From contig NC_087071.1 of the NCBI RefSeq assembly GCF_963678635.1, forward strand, positions 24,809,821-24,873,820: 64,000 bases of DNA, written 5' to 3'. Shown in pieces: positions 1-11,671 of the stretch. The translations under genes and the position numbers were made by a program. Every line of letters starts with the position of its first letter. Position 1 is the stretch's first letter. Under the pieces are notes generated by a model. It saw only the letters and a program-made list of their open reading frames with translations, made no database searches and was not told the origin of the DNA. This DNA comes from Symsagittifera roscoffensis (taxonomy: Eukaryota; Xenacoelomorpha; Acoela; Convolutidae).

Positions 1-432
1 AGGCTCGCTGAATTACAAAATTTTTGATTTTGATTTTGGGCTTCAATTTCAAAAGAAACTTTTTTGAGTTGAAACTTTGAATCGAATTGCGATTAGATTA
101 CACTTTTTTATAAAAAATTTTAAGCTTTAATTTTGAAAAGGACTCTCTTGACTTACAATTTATATTCGACTTATAACTTGAAACCACTATTTTGGATTTA
201 ACTTCGAAAATTTTATTTAACGAATACTATTTTAAATTATAAATTTGAATTATATTGTGACTTGTTATCCTTTCACCGAGTTCAATCTTTAGCTTCAAAT
301 CCAACAGCCTTTCTTTTGACTTAAAACTTTGAAGTGAATTGTCACTTGATTCAGTTTTAAGAAAAAATTTTTGAGCTTTAACTTAAGCCAAGTCTCTTTT
401 GTTTTGAATTTCAATTTCTGATTTTTTATATT

Positions 433-1579
433 AATTTTGAGCTTCAAGTTCAACAAATCTTTGTTGAATCAGAACATAGAATTGAATTGCGACTGGATAT
501 CATTTTTTCTATAATGATATTGAGCTCTAATTTCATAAAAAGCTCTCTTGACATGAAATTTCGAGTTGATTACTGATTACTTCTTTTTTGAAATTTTCTG
601 TAATCTCTGTGTTCATCAAAGAGTTTGGACTGGAAACTTCCATCTGAGTTGTGATTTATTGCCATTTCTCTGTTTTCATTTTATACCGTTGTTTTCATTC
701 ATCTTTTTTGATCACAAACTTTGAAACGAATTGTTTCTTGACTTTATTTTGCGCAAATATTTTGTTAGAATAACTTCACAAAAGGCTCTTTTGACTTGAA
801 TTTGAACTGAAATTTGATTTGTTAACAATTTTTTTGTGATAAATGTATGCTCTATTTTAAGGAAAAGCTGTTTCACATAAAACTTTGAATTGATTCAAGA
901 CTTGATAATATTTTATTTCAACTAAGAGCTTAAATATGACCCAAATCTAATTTGACATGAAATTTTACATTTGACATGATACCTTTTTTTATATTTCCTC
1001 TTCGAGTTCAAACTTCAGCCAAGTCTCTTTTGATTGAAAATTTGTTTTGAACAAGACTTGATATCAATGTGACTTTAATTTCAAGCTGGACAACAATTGA
1101 GTTTGATTTTACTTGAACATTTGATTTGAATTGTATCTGATACCATTTAACAGCGCTTTTGTTTTAAATTTTTGAATTGATTCATGTCATGTTTTTGTAA
1201 TTATAATTTTTATATTCAACAAAAGCCTTTTTGACTTGATTTTTTTTATTGACTTGTGATTTGATACCATTTCTTCGATTTCATTTATACCTTTAACTTC
1301 AATGAAACTTCTTTTTAACTAAATTTATGAAATCAATTGCGACTTGATTTCAATTTTTTTGTTTCATTTTTAAGATTTACTTTAACTTCAAAAAAAGCTT
1401 TTTTGACCTGCAGTTTTGAAATTAGTCTTGAGTTGGTACCAAATTTTTAATATTAACTGAGAGCCTTAACATCAAACAATTTTGTTTCGACTTGAAGTTC
1501 TGAACTGGATTAAGACTTGATAACGTAATTTTTCTTCTTAAAAAAAACTTTTGACGTGCATATTTGACCAAAATCCTTA
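433..1579. repeat. Large duplication inside satellite A, copy 1
   Basis: This 1.15-kb block recurs almost base for base at 1940-3329. Two collinear pieces match: 433-966 with 1940-2473 (offset 1507) and about 977-1579 with 2727-3329 (offset 1750). Copy 1 lacks about 250 bp present in copy 2 between the pieces. The near identity contrasts with the strong divergence of ordinary neighbouring monomers, so this duplication is much younger than the array. Confidence 0.85.
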
Positions 1580-1939
1580 AATTCCTTGAAATTTTGAATT
1601 GAATTTTGATTTGATAATATCTCTCCGATTTCATTTTAAACCTTTCTTTTCAACCAAGCCTCCTTAGGATTAAAACTTTGATTTCAATTGGGACTTGACT
1701 TCAACTTTTTGATCTAAATTGTGAGAGTTAACTTCAACTTCATTAAAGCTCTTTCGACTTACAATTTTGAAGTTGTTCTTGACTTGATAGTAAATTTTCG
1801 ATTGTAACTGAAAACTTTAACATCAATCAGTCAGTTTGTTTTGATTTCATTTCTGAACTTTTTCTTAAAACTTTTTTTTTCGAAGTGTCATTTTATACAA
1901 CTTTGACCCGATTAGTTGATTTATAAATTTTTTTGATGT

Positions 1940-3329
1940 AATTTTGAGCTTCAAGTTCAACAAATCTTTGTTGAATCAGAACATAGAATTGAATTGCGAC
2001 TGGATATCATTTTTTCTATAATGATATTGAGCTCTAATTTCATAAAAAGCTCTCTTGACATGAAATTTCGAGTTGATTACTGATTACTTCTTTTTTGAAA
2101 TTTTCTGTAATCTCTGTGTTCATCAAAGAGTTTGGACTGGAAACTTCCATCTGAGTTGTGATTTATTGCCATTTCTCTGTTTTCATTTTATACCGTTGTT
2201 TTCATTCATCTTTTTTGATCACAAACTTTGAAACGAATTGTTTCTTGACTTTATTTTGCGCAAATATTTTGTTAGAATAACTTCACAAAAGGCTCTTTTG
2301 ACTTGAATTTGAACTGAAATTTGATTTGTTAACAATTTTTTTGTGATAAATGTATGCTCTATTTTAAGGAAAAGCTGTTTCACATAAAACTTTGAATTGA
2401 TTCAAGACTTGATAATATTTTATTTCAACTAAGAGCTTAAATATGACCCAAATCTAATTTGACATGAAATTTTATAGTGACTTATGACTTGACACTACTT
2501 TTTTTTTCTTTTATTCTTTTACTATTAACCAAGTTTCTTTTAACTTAACATTTTGAGTTTACTTATAATTTGATACCATTTTTTGATTTGAAAAATTCAT
2601 CTGAAATATCATTCAAGTCTCTTTTATTTTAAAACTTTGATTTGATTCATGACTTGATTCCAGCTTTTGAATTTTTAATTTTATTATCAAACAAGCTTTT
2701 TTTTCGTGAAATAATAAACTGAAACTTGATACCTTTTTTTATATTTCCTCTTCGAGTTCAAACTTCAGCCAAGTCTCTTTTGATTGAAATTTTGTTTTGA
2801 ACAAGACTTGATATCAATGTGACTTTAATTTCAAGCTGGACAACAATTGAGTTAGATTTTACTTGAACATTTGATTTGAATTGTATCTGATACCATTTAA
2901 CAGCGCTTTTGTTTTAAATTTTTGAATTGATTCATGTCATGTTTTTGTAATTATAATTTTTATATTCAACAAAAGCCTTTTTGACTTGATTTTTTTTATT
3001 GACTTGTGATTTGATACCATTTCTTCGATTTCATTTATACCTTTAACTTCAATGAAACTTCTTTTTAACTAAATTTATGAAATCAATTGCGACTTGATTT
3101 CAATTTTTTTGTTTCATTTTTAAGATTTACTTTAACTTCAAAAAAAGCTTTTTTGACCTGCAGTTTTGAAATTAGTCTTGAGTTGGTACCAAATTTTTAA
3201 TATTAACTGAGAGCCTTAACATCAAACAATTTTGTTTCGACTTGAAGTTCTGAACTGGATTAAGACTTGATAACGTAATTTTTCTTCTTAAAAAAAACTT
3301 TTGACGTGCATATTTGACCAAAATCCTTA
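1940..3329. repeat. Large duplication inside satellite A, copy 2
   Basis: Second copy of the block at 433-1579, with about 250 bp of further satellite sequence (2474-2726) between its two matching pieces. That difference is either a deletion in copy 1 or an insertion in copy 2. Confidence 0.85.
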
Positions 3330-5997
3330 CTGGATAGCATTTTTTGAATTTTATTCTGTGCTTTAACTTCTAATAAATATTTTTTAAACTAGAAACTTGG
3401 AATTGAGTTGGGACTGGTGTCAGTTTTTATAATAATCATGACCTCTAATTTCAAAAATGCTCTTTTGACTTGAAACTTTAGTTGATTCAGGTTGAAACCA
3501 GATCCTGAAATTAGTTTTAATCTTTGTATTCAACAAAAATTTTTTGGAGTCGAAAAATTTGAACTGAGATAAGGTTTGATACCTTTTCTCTATTTTCACC
3601 TAATTGCGTTGCTTTCAATCCAGTATGTTTTCTAATGAAACTTTGAACTGAATTGTAATTTGACTTCACATTTTTCAAATATATTCTGAGATTTAACTTC
3701 AACAAAGGCTCTTTTGACATGAAATTTTAAACTGAAAAAGGACTTGTCAACAGTTTTTTTTGTTTTAATTGTGTCCTTTATGTTAACAAAAGGCACTTTT
3801 ACATGAAATTTTGAACTGATTCACGACTTGATAGTTTTTATTTCAGCTATTAGCTTTAATAAGAACCATGTCTGGTTTAATTTGAAACTTTGAACCAAAT
3901 TATTGACGGTAATTTTGACGTTATTTTATAGTTTTAATCATAACCAAGTCTCTTTCAACTTAAAAATTTGAATTCAGCTATGACTTGACATATTGTTTTC
4001 AATTTAACTTAAAGATTTAAATTCAACAGTAACCTCATTTTTGATAGCAGTTTTTTATTTGAATTTTCAGCTTCAACTTTAATTACATTTCTTGTAACTT
4101 GAAATATAACTTCGAGCTTCAATTTCATCCAAGTTTCTTTTGATCCGAAACTTAAATGTGACTTGCTTACACTTCTTAAATTTAGTTTTGGAACATAACT
4201 TCAAAAAAGATGCTTTTGACATAAAATTTGAATTAATTGATAACTTTTAGTCCCATTTTCAATTTTGAGCTTCATAATCAAACAAGCTTTTTTTGCTTGA
4301 AATTTTGAAATGAAATGCATCTTGGTACCATTTTTATGATTTGATCTTTTAGCTTAAAATTCAGCCGACCCTAAACATCAACCAAGTTCATTTTCACTTA
4401 AATTTTTGAAGTGAATTTAATTTGATACCTTTTCAACAACAGCTCTCTGTCTTCAAACTTTGAACTGATTCATGAAAGATACCATTTTTTTTGAATTTAC
4501 AGTGAGCTTTCTATTCAACAAATTATCTTTTTGATTTTTAATTTTTTTATTGATTTGTGATTTGATACCATTTCCCCGATTTCAGTTTGTGTCTTGACAA
4601 CTGCAGTATGAGTTGATACTATTTTTTAAATTTGAGCCCCAATTTTATGAAACTGTTTTGACTTAAAACTTTGAAATGATTCATAAAGTGATATTAAATT
4701 TTTTGTTTTGATTTTTTGTTTTATTATCAACCAAGTCTGTTTTGAGTTGAGATTTTGAATTGAATTTTGACTTGATATCAAGGTTTTGAAAATATCATAG
4801 CTCCCTTTTAAGTTAAAAGTTTGAATTAGACATAATTTGATGCCACTTTTTTACTTGATATTTGAGCTTTAACTTTAAATAAAAGTATTTGACATACTTT
4901 TGTAGTGTAAATTTTGGTTCATACCGTTTTTCGAATTTCTCTTTTATCTTTAGATTCAACCAAGTCTCTTCTAACCTAAAACGTTGTTTGGAACCTTTAC
5001 ATGATGCCTTTTTGTTGTTTTGAATTTAAATTTAACTTCAACAATTGCTCCTTTGACTGAAAAATTGTGACATGATTCAAGGCGTTATACCATTTTCTTT
5101 TTTTTACCTTGCACTTTCATATCAATCGACTCTCTTTTGAATTGAAAAAATGAAATAAATTTTGAATTGATACCCATTTTTTCTTTTATCTATAGCGTTA
5201 GTTTCAACAAAATCTCTTAAATGAATATTTAAATTTGAATCATGAACTGAAACGACTTTTTTGTTTCAATTTTAGGCTTTAATTTCAATAAAGGCTCTTT
5301 TAGATCAGGATTTGAATTGATTCATGCATTGATACCTTTTTATTTGAATTTCGAGCTTTAACATGATACCACTTATTGATAATGAATTCAACTTGCAATT
5401 TAACCAAGTCTCTAGAAACAACCATGGAAATTCAACCAAGTCTTTGAAAATTATTTGAAACTAAAGCATTGAAATGAATCATGACTTGATACCACTTTTT
5501 TATTTAACTTTTCTTTAAAACTTCTTGATTTTTTTAAACTGTATTTTTTTATCAGCTTTTAATTTTTTTTCATTTTAATTGAAGTTTTGACTCCGATTAA
5601 CTTTTGTTCGTACTTTGAATTGAATTGTGACCTAATACTTTTTCGCTTTTAACACGGAGCAATAAACTCAACACAATTTTTTTTGATTTAATTCCTGGTT
5701 GTAAAAATTGAGTTGATTTTAGATTGGAGATTCATTGTCAACCAAAATGTTCTGACTTGAAACTGGGAACTGAATTGAGACTACCTTTTTTTTCTATTTA
5801 AATAATTAGCTTTAGTTTCAGCCAACACTCTTTCAACTTATGAAAAATGAAGAGAAAAACACAATGATTAACTGAGCACTTGCAATAATGTATAACCCAT
5901 AGATTTCTAAAAGCGTGTTGCCTTCTTTTGAAATTGCGGATTTTCAGAGCCTGACTTTTGTTCCAATAACGACACTGTTTTTGAAAAAAGTCACTGG

Positions 5998-6579
5998 AAA
6001 AAGAAACAAAATCGAATCAATCAAACTCTTGTTTTTGTCGAGTGTACAATGAACATTGCATTTTTTGCACTTCTGTAAAATATGGCGTCTTGTTGCAAAA
6101 CGGTGCATTTTCATGATTGTGCCAATTTAGAAAGTCAGGTTTTCGTTGTAATAACGATACCTGTTTCTGAGACAAAGTGGTCTCCGGAACAAATTACTTT
6201 TATTCCTGCTCCTTTTTTGTAGCTTGTTTTTATCTCGTGTCTGGCGAAAACTGTAACTGTCAAAAAACGATACGATTTAAATAATTAAAAAGAAACAAAA
6301 TCGAATCAATCAAACTCCGTCTTTGAAACTAGTTTTTGTCGAGTGTACAATGAACATTGCATTTTTTACACTTCTGTACAATATGGCGTCTTGTTGCAAA
6401 ACGGTGCCTTTTCATGATTGTGCCAATTTATAAAGTCAGGTTTTCGTTGTAATAACGATACCTGTTTCTGAGACAAAGTGGTCTCCGGAACAAATTAGTT
6501 TTATTCCTGCTCCTTTTTTGTAGCTTGTTTTTATCTCGTGTCTGGCGAAAACTGTAACTGTCAAAAAACGATACGATTT
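5998..6579. repeat. Near-identical tandem duplication (~290 bp x2)
   Basis: 5998-6278 and 6287-6579 are direct copies starting AAAAAGAAACAAAATCG and ending AACGATACGATTT. They differ by a few bases and a roughly 12-bp extra segment near the start of the second copy. The duplication covers the part of the composite repeat just beside the first tRNA-like unit and is younger than the surrounding copies. Confidence 0.85.
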
Positions 6580-6589
6580 TACTCTACTC

Positions 6590-6661
6590 TATCAGGAGTT
6601 TGTTTCGATCTACCGTCGTCTGAGTTTTAGACCCAGCACGCTCCCACTGCGCCACCCAGCA
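6590..6661 (-). pseudogene. Initiator tRNA(Met)-derived sequence, copy 1
   Basis: On the minus strand this 72-nt stretch follows the eukaryotic initiator tRNA(Met) along its whole length without length change. It has a box A-like GTGGCGCAGTGG followed by GAGCGTGCTGGG, and a box B-like GATCGAAAC. The anticodon loop reads TCTAAAA where initiator tRNA has CCCATAA, so the CAT anticodon is lost. The acceptor ends no longer pair well. It is a decayed tRNA-like head of the surrounding repeat, not a working tRNA gene. Confidence 0.75.
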
Positions 6662-7953
6662 TATATTTAGGTTTCCTTTTTATTGAGCATTAATTTATGT
6701 TGCCTTTTTGGGTGTGTTCTGCCAAGTTTCCGAATAAACGAAAACGCTCTGGAAATAGCGTACATAAATCATACCTCTGTAATTGCCTAGAATAAAATCA
6801 TGTTTGCACAAAACTCTGCAATTTGATTAAGAAGATGGAAGGTGCACGAACATATTTTTCCGCATTTATGAAGAATGCTTTGTCTATTAAATTACTCGTT
6901 GAAGAGGTTCCGTATAAGAGATGTTATGCTCGACTAAACCGTTTCAAGATAAATTTTGCAGCTCAGAAATCAGAAAATAAATCAGAAAAATAAATCAGAA
7001 AAAGAACCAATGAACTGTTTGTAATTGTGTACAGTATATCGTCTTTTTCTAGCACGTTGCTCACTTATATTTTCTCGTTTTTGAGTCTCAGACTTTCGTT
7101 GTAACAAAAAAGACAGTTTCTCAGAAAAATTAGTCTATAAAACCATTATATCACGTGTGATTTGATTAAGAAGGTGGAAGGTGCTCGAACAGACTTTCTA
7201 ACAAATTTCAACAATGCTAAGTCAATTAAATCAGATTTTTATGGAGTCCTGCACAAGAGGTTTTCTAATTACCAGACTGTGTTAAAATCTCGGTTTACAT
7301 TATAAATCGATCAACTATAAAAACAGATAATGAACTATTGAACGTTTTGCAGATGTGTACAACCCATAGACTTCTGCCAGCACGCTGGCTTCTAATTATT
7401 CGCAGATTTTGAGAGCCAGACATCGGCTCTAATAATCGTAACAATTTTCAAGAAAAATAGTCTTCGAAACGAAACTAAATCAAGCGAACTACCTTTTGCA
7501 AGCTGGCTTTTCTCGAGTGTCTGGCAAAAATTGTAATTTACTGCTGAACAATACCCATTGCTAAACTGTAGCATTTTTTGTTGACAAAAGATTTAAGATG
7601 CTTTCTTTTGGGTTTATAATGGCACGTTGCCTTGTTTTAGGTAATGAGTGCGTTCTGAGATGTGCCCAGCCTGCTGCCAATGCTCTTTCCTTGCTAATCT
7701 GTCGAGTTTTGAGTTTGTTTTAGTTTTTTTTTTTGCTTTTCTGTAGTTTTTTTTACTGAACAGAAGTTATCAAAGTTATCTTTTGGGTTTGTTTTTCTAT
7801 GTTCTCAAGTTCTATAAAATGCTCTGAAAAAACTGTCGTTTTCCTCTTCGTAACCGCTAAATTTGAAAGTTTTTGCGATTTGTTCCAATAAATGCACGAT
7901 TCCACAATTTTCTGCAAATTTAGAAGATATTAAGAAATTAAGATATTTACATG

Positions 7954-7993
7954 ATACGTTCACGGGGTCCCGTATACGTTCACGGGGTCCCGT
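7954..7993. repeat. 20-bp perfect tandem duplication
   Basis: Two exact adjacent copies of a 20-bp unit beginning ATACGTTCACGGGG lie at 7954-7973 and 7974-7993, inside the composite-repeat region. It is a simple local slippage-type duplication. Confidence 0.9.
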
Positions 7994-8178
7994 ATAAGGT
8001 TTTCTTCTAGAACATTGCCCAAAATTGATTTTGCTATTGTTCTAATAATCATAATAATTTTTCAGAAAAAAATGGTCTTTGGAATAAAATAGAGTCCTAT
8101 TCCGTTTGGCAGCTATTTTTTGGCGAGTTTCTGCCAAAAAACGTAACAGTCAAAAGAAGATATGATCCTACTCTTCTT

Positions 8179-8250
8179 TAGCAGGAATTTGTTTCAATCG
8201 ACCGAACTCTGGGTTTTGGGCCCAGCACGATTCCGCTGAGCCATCATGAT
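8179..8250 (-). pseudogene. Initiator tRNA(Met)-derived sequence, copy 2
   Basis: Minus-strand 72-nt match to initiator tRNA(Met). The anticodon stem is intact (CTGGG paired with CCCAG). The loop reads CCCAAAA, so the anticodon position is CAA instead of CAT. The box B equivalent is GATTGAAAC and box A is TGGCTCAGCGG. The first 3' bases match the initiator end (CTGCTA on the minus strand). The body is preserved and the identity of the tRNA is lost. Confidence 0.75.
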
Positions 8251-8780
8251 CTGTCAGCTCTTCCGCTAAAATTGGTTTTTTTTTCAGCTGAGCAATATAT
8301 TAAAATGCAACGGTTTGATTTGCGTTACTACGTTCCCAAGTAAACAAAAGAGCTCTGGGAAAAGCGTTGTTCGCCTCTCAGCGAAACTTAAGTTTTGAAA
8401 AGTTCGAGCATCGAACTCTGCAGTTTGAGTAAGTACAAAAAAATATAGTTATCCGCACTTCTTGAACAGTGCTAACTTAATTATATCAGACGTGTATAGG
8501 CTCCTGTTTAAGAGATGTCTTGATCTACAAGATTTTCAAAATTTCGCTGCAACCATTAGCTCGATCAATTATTAAAACTGACAATGAACAATTGAAGCTT
8601 TTTTTCAATTGTGTACAAAATGGTGTCGTTGTCTATCACGTTGCCCATTTATGGTTTCGGTTTTTGCGCGATAGACTTTTGCTGTATTAATCGAATGGTT
8701 TTCTCAGAACAATTGGTCTTTGTTATGAAATATCTGCCGGAAATTGTTAATATCAAAAATTATAAATTTTTGCTGGAATT

Positions 8781-8852
8781 TACCAGGAGGTAGTTTTTCT
8801 CTACCGAAATCTGAATTATGTGCCAAGCGCGCTTCCACTGTGCGATCCTGCA
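8781..8852 (-). pseudogene. Initiator tRNA(Met)-derived sequence, copy 3 (degraded)
   Basis: The most diverged of the four minus-strand copies. The 5' half (ATCGCACAGTGGAAGCGCGCTTGG) and the overall 72-nt spacing are recognisable, while the anticodon arm and box B are altered. It is assigned because it sits in the same position within the composite repeat as the better copies. Confidence 0.55.
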
Positions 8853-9338
8853 CTGGCAGTCTTTTGTTGCTGAGCAAAATCTTAAGATGCTATCTTTTGG
8901 GTTTGTGTTGCCTTTTTCTTTAGTACAGGAGAAATTGCTGATAATAGCCTTTTTTGTAGTTACTTTTTTGAAGTTTTCTTGTTCAAATCTCCGCTAAATG
9001 ACTATTTTGGCGCAAGAAAAAAGTCTTACACAACAGTTGAACAGTGCTCAGTTACTTGAATGAGACGTTCATGGGGTCCGTAACCAATATCATTTACATT
9101 TTTTAAAATGTTTCTAAAGCTCGATGCACTTTGCAGCTCGGTCATATAGAAAAAAAGACAATGAGCAATAATTGAAAAAAAGGACCCAGATTTTATTTTC
9201 TATTAATCATAATGTTTTTTCACAAAAATTTTCTTTGGAACAGATTAGATTCAATCCTACTCCATTTTCATAGCAAAATTTTTTGAGGGTTGGCAGAAAA
9301 CTATAACTGTCAAAGGATTATAATATACTGCACTAATT

Positions 9339-9410
9339 TAGCAGGAGGCAGTTTTGATCTACAGACCTGTGGATTAGGGACCCATCAAGCTTCCGCTGCG
9401 CCTCTCTGCT
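9339..9410 (-). pseudogene. Initiator tRNA(Met)-derived sequence, copy 4
   Basis: This minus-strand copy begins AGCAGAGAGGCGCAGCGGAAGC, very close to the 5' end and box A of initiator tRNA(Met), and ends CTGCTA. Box B is changed to GATCAAAAC and the anticodon loop is altered. The acceptor ends AGCAG and CTGCT can still pair. It is probably a pseudogene or the head of a SINE-like repeat. Confidence 0.7.
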
Positions 9411-10249
9411 GTTGAAGCTCATGCGCTAATATGTAGTCTGCTTTTTTTTGCAGAGTATGAGTTTTTTCAGGTGCCCTTGATGCATTTTTTTTTGTTGTAT
9501 GTTACAACGTTTCCAAATAAAAGTAATTTCTCGGTTACGGCTAAGATAAAAATTTTTTGAACAAAACTTTACGATTTGAAGGTGGAAGTTACCCGAAAAC
9601 ATTTTCCCGCAATTTGAACAATCCCAAAAGTCAAATAGTTTAGAGACGTTTATATGAGGTCCTGTATTAGAAATGGTTTAATCTACCAGACTGTGTCAAA
9701 AGCTCGATACACTTTATACCTCGATCATTCATAGAAAACAGAAGATGAGCAGCTGAAAGTTTTTGCAACTGTGTACAACTTGGAGACGTCTACCAGCACC
9801 TTGCCTTCTATTGATTTCCAGCACGTTGCCCTCCAGCACGAACACGCTACCACTGCCCCTTCCAGTTCTGCTGTTTTTTTGCTGAGCAATACCAATTGCT
9901 GAACTGTAGTCTTGTTTGCTGAGCAAAAATTTAAAATTCTATCTTTTGGATTTGTAATAGCACGTTCGAAGTAAACGATTGGCTCTGGAAATAGCATTGT
10001 TCACCTATCGCTGAGTAAAAACTTTGAAATAATTTGCTGCGTAAAATAATTAAACTTTGCTATTTGGTTAAATAGGAGCGAGAATATAGTTTTCCGCAAC
10101 ATTTGATTCTTGCTAACTTGAATAGATAAGACTTTTATAGGGTCGCATTTAAGAGATGTTTTACTCTACTAGATTGGTTGAAAATCTCCGTAAATTTTGA
10201 ATCTTGGTCAGTTGAAAAAATTATCTTGTGTCAAAAGTTGAAATCAGAT

Positions 10250-11244
10250 TACGTGTTCTAAATTGTAAACGAGGAGTTAACTACAACTGGTCTGCGAGAG
10301 AACAGTTGCAAATCAAAAACAACAACAACGACCTATACAGAAGCTTTATCAACGCGGTGAAGAACACGGCAGAAAAACTGGTCCCGAAATGAATGAAGAT
10401 ATATTTCCAAAATCCTTCCAGAAGATATCTTTCCCAACCAGATGTGACAAAAGCACGAACCGGAAACGGTAACATATCTGATTTATATATAACAGCATAG
10501 CACGGGCTGGTCACACGCATTCAAAACAGCCCGAAATCTGCATGGAAGTTCGTAAATAAACTCACAGGAAGAATGTTCAAACCAACGTTTTGCATTACAT
10601 GTGACACGAGCCAAGACAGGGTTTCTTCTTGGGATAATTACTTCAAAGAGCTCTGGGGTGAGAGCAATACAGACCAGGACACTGAAAATGATATACCGAA
10701 AAGCGTGTTTGTATACATGGACCTCTCGTGCGCTCAGTTTATACTCATTGAACAAAGAACCGTTTTTTGTGATGGAAAAATTCTAGTAGAGTCGAGCGTA
10801 AGTGAAACAAATCCATTACCAAAGTCTAGAAATCTGACTATACTTACCAACTATTGCGGAATTAGCTTGAACTGGGTCCCAGCGAAAAACTACTACAGAC
10901 TGATAGTCAATCGTTTAAGGCCAAGTATACAACCACATTTGAAAAAGTATCACAACAGTTTCAGGTTTAGTAGATCCACATGGACACAAATTATGACTCT
11001 ACGAAGAGATGTAGAAGAGGTGAAGGACAAGAACTTGCAGGTCGTCATCACTTTTATTGATTTTTGTAAGGCCTTCCACAGCATAAACAGGCAAAAAGGG
11101 GTAAATCTTACGAGTTTATGGCGTTCCTGAAAAGTTTTGAGAGGCTACTCTGCAATTATATCAATCTATGAAAGCAACAGTTCTGACAAGCGATGGTGGG
11201 ACTGAACCATTCGGCATTCTTTGTGGCGTTTTAGAAGGCGACAC
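10250..11244 (+). pseudogene. Non-LTR retrotransposon reverse transcriptase, 5' half
   Basis: The longest open piece is 10573-11130. It carries features of RTE/CR1/jockey-like reverse transcriptases: an N-terminal segment resembling the linker before RT, a run with NYYRLIVNRLRP, and motif A as FIDFCKAFHSINR with the catalytic Asp. The frame then breaks near 11100-11150, and the next-frame piece carries MKATV and GVLEGD just before the LTR. Upstream, 10250-10572 reads as the same protein only across several stops and frame changes. No endonuclease domain is visible, so the copy is 5'-truncated. Element 1 interrupts the gene at 11244, and its remainder resumes at 28305. It is a dead copy. Confidence 0.8.
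11241..11244. other. Target site duplication, left copy (ACAC)
   Basis: ACAC immediately precedes the 5' LTR and also immediately follows the 3' LTR at 28301-28304. A 4-bp duplication suits Ty3/gypsy and errantivirus-type integration. It is the direct footprint of the insertion into the non-LTR RT gene. Confidence 0.9.
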
Positions 11245-11654
11245 TGGAACCTGATCTAAACTATATTTTATGATTGGATAAATTAAATGTTTTACCAATG
11301 TAAAGTATTTAATATTAACCAATCATGATCCATCTAACTAACAACCCACTTATTTGTAAGTGCTGAAGTTACTTGTAATTTCAGCACCAGAGAGATTTGA
11401 ATTTAACTTAGAAATTAGTTGGACTCTCCCGAGCACTTCAGCAGCCGCAATAAACCAGTATACCCTAGATCTATTGAGCCTAGCAGAGACTAGTTAAACA
11501 ACCTGAGACTAGATAGTATAAGAGTAAGATTAGGATCGGTATTAGACTAAGAAGTTGCACGAATCTATCCGGCCGAAAATAAGATAGCGTGACGAGCAGA
11601 CGGTGTACCCTATCCGAAATTACTCTATGAGTTATACACTCCAGTCATAACTCA
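11245..11654 (+). repeat. Element 1 5' LTR
   Basis: The 410-bp repeat starts TGGAACCTGA and ends ATAACTCA; by reading it is identical to 27891-28300. It contains a possible poly(A) signal AATAAA at 11449-11454. It has a hairpin at 11360-11387 (GTGCTGAA paired with TTCAGCAC). At its 3' edge is an inverted repeat at 11627-11655 (ATGAGTTAT paired with ATAACTCAT) that reaches one base past the LTR. No strong TATA box is obvious. Confidence 0.95.
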
Positions 11655-11656
11655 TC

Positions 11657-11671
11657 TGGTGCGACCATAAG
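11657..11671 (+). other. Element 1 primer binding site
   Basis: TGGTGCGACCATAAG begins two bases after the LTR end, the usual position for a tRNA primer site, and starts with the TGG that pairs with a tRNA CCA end. The first ten bases recur at 53093 in element 2, supporting shared primer use. I cannot assign the tRNA species with confidence. Confidence 0.75.

Larger units (their letters stand above)
1..5858. repeat. Satellite A: diverged ~80-85 bp tandem repeat array
   Basis: The whole stretch is built from degenerate copies of one AT-rich monomer of about 80-85 bp. Recurrent blocks, in order, are a TTTTGACTTGAAACTTTGAA-like piece, then GAATTGCGACTTGATACCA, then ATTTTGAGCTTTAACTTCAA, then an AACCAAGTCTCTTTTGA-like piece. 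Neighbouring copies differ by many substitutions and small indels, so the array looks old. Short open frames on either strand here arise from the periodicity and have no protein-like features. The array's left end lies outside the window and its right end fades near 5.86 kb. Confidence 0.85.
5859..10215. repeat. Diverged composite repeats carrying initiator-tRNA-like units
   Basis: Several ordered modules recur. One begins AATGAAC.ATTGAA and contains TGTGTACA (near 5860, 7010, 7328, 8583, 9165, 9741). One holds the initiator-tRNA-like sequence. One reads GCTGAGCAA followed by AAGATGCTATCTTTTGGG. One reads CGTTCCCAAGTAAACGA with GCTCTGGAAA. One reads AAGGTGGAAGGTGC, then a TATAGGGTCC/AAGAGATGTT motif. 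Full cycles are about 1.15-1.25 kb (5860 to 7010, 7328 to 8583, 8583 to 9741); others are partial. A fifth partial tRNA-like piece lies near 9833-9872. The family resembles a SINE-type or composite tandem repeat, strongly diverged. I see no convincing protein-coding gene. Confidence 0.7.

Noticed and set aside
1-5858. Several 60-70 codon frames in satellite A
   Set aside because: They follow the satellite period and change with each indel; no start context, motif or conservation supports them.
6590-9410. Functional initiator tRNA genes
   Set aside because: All four copies have altered anticodon loops and most have unpaired acceptor ends.
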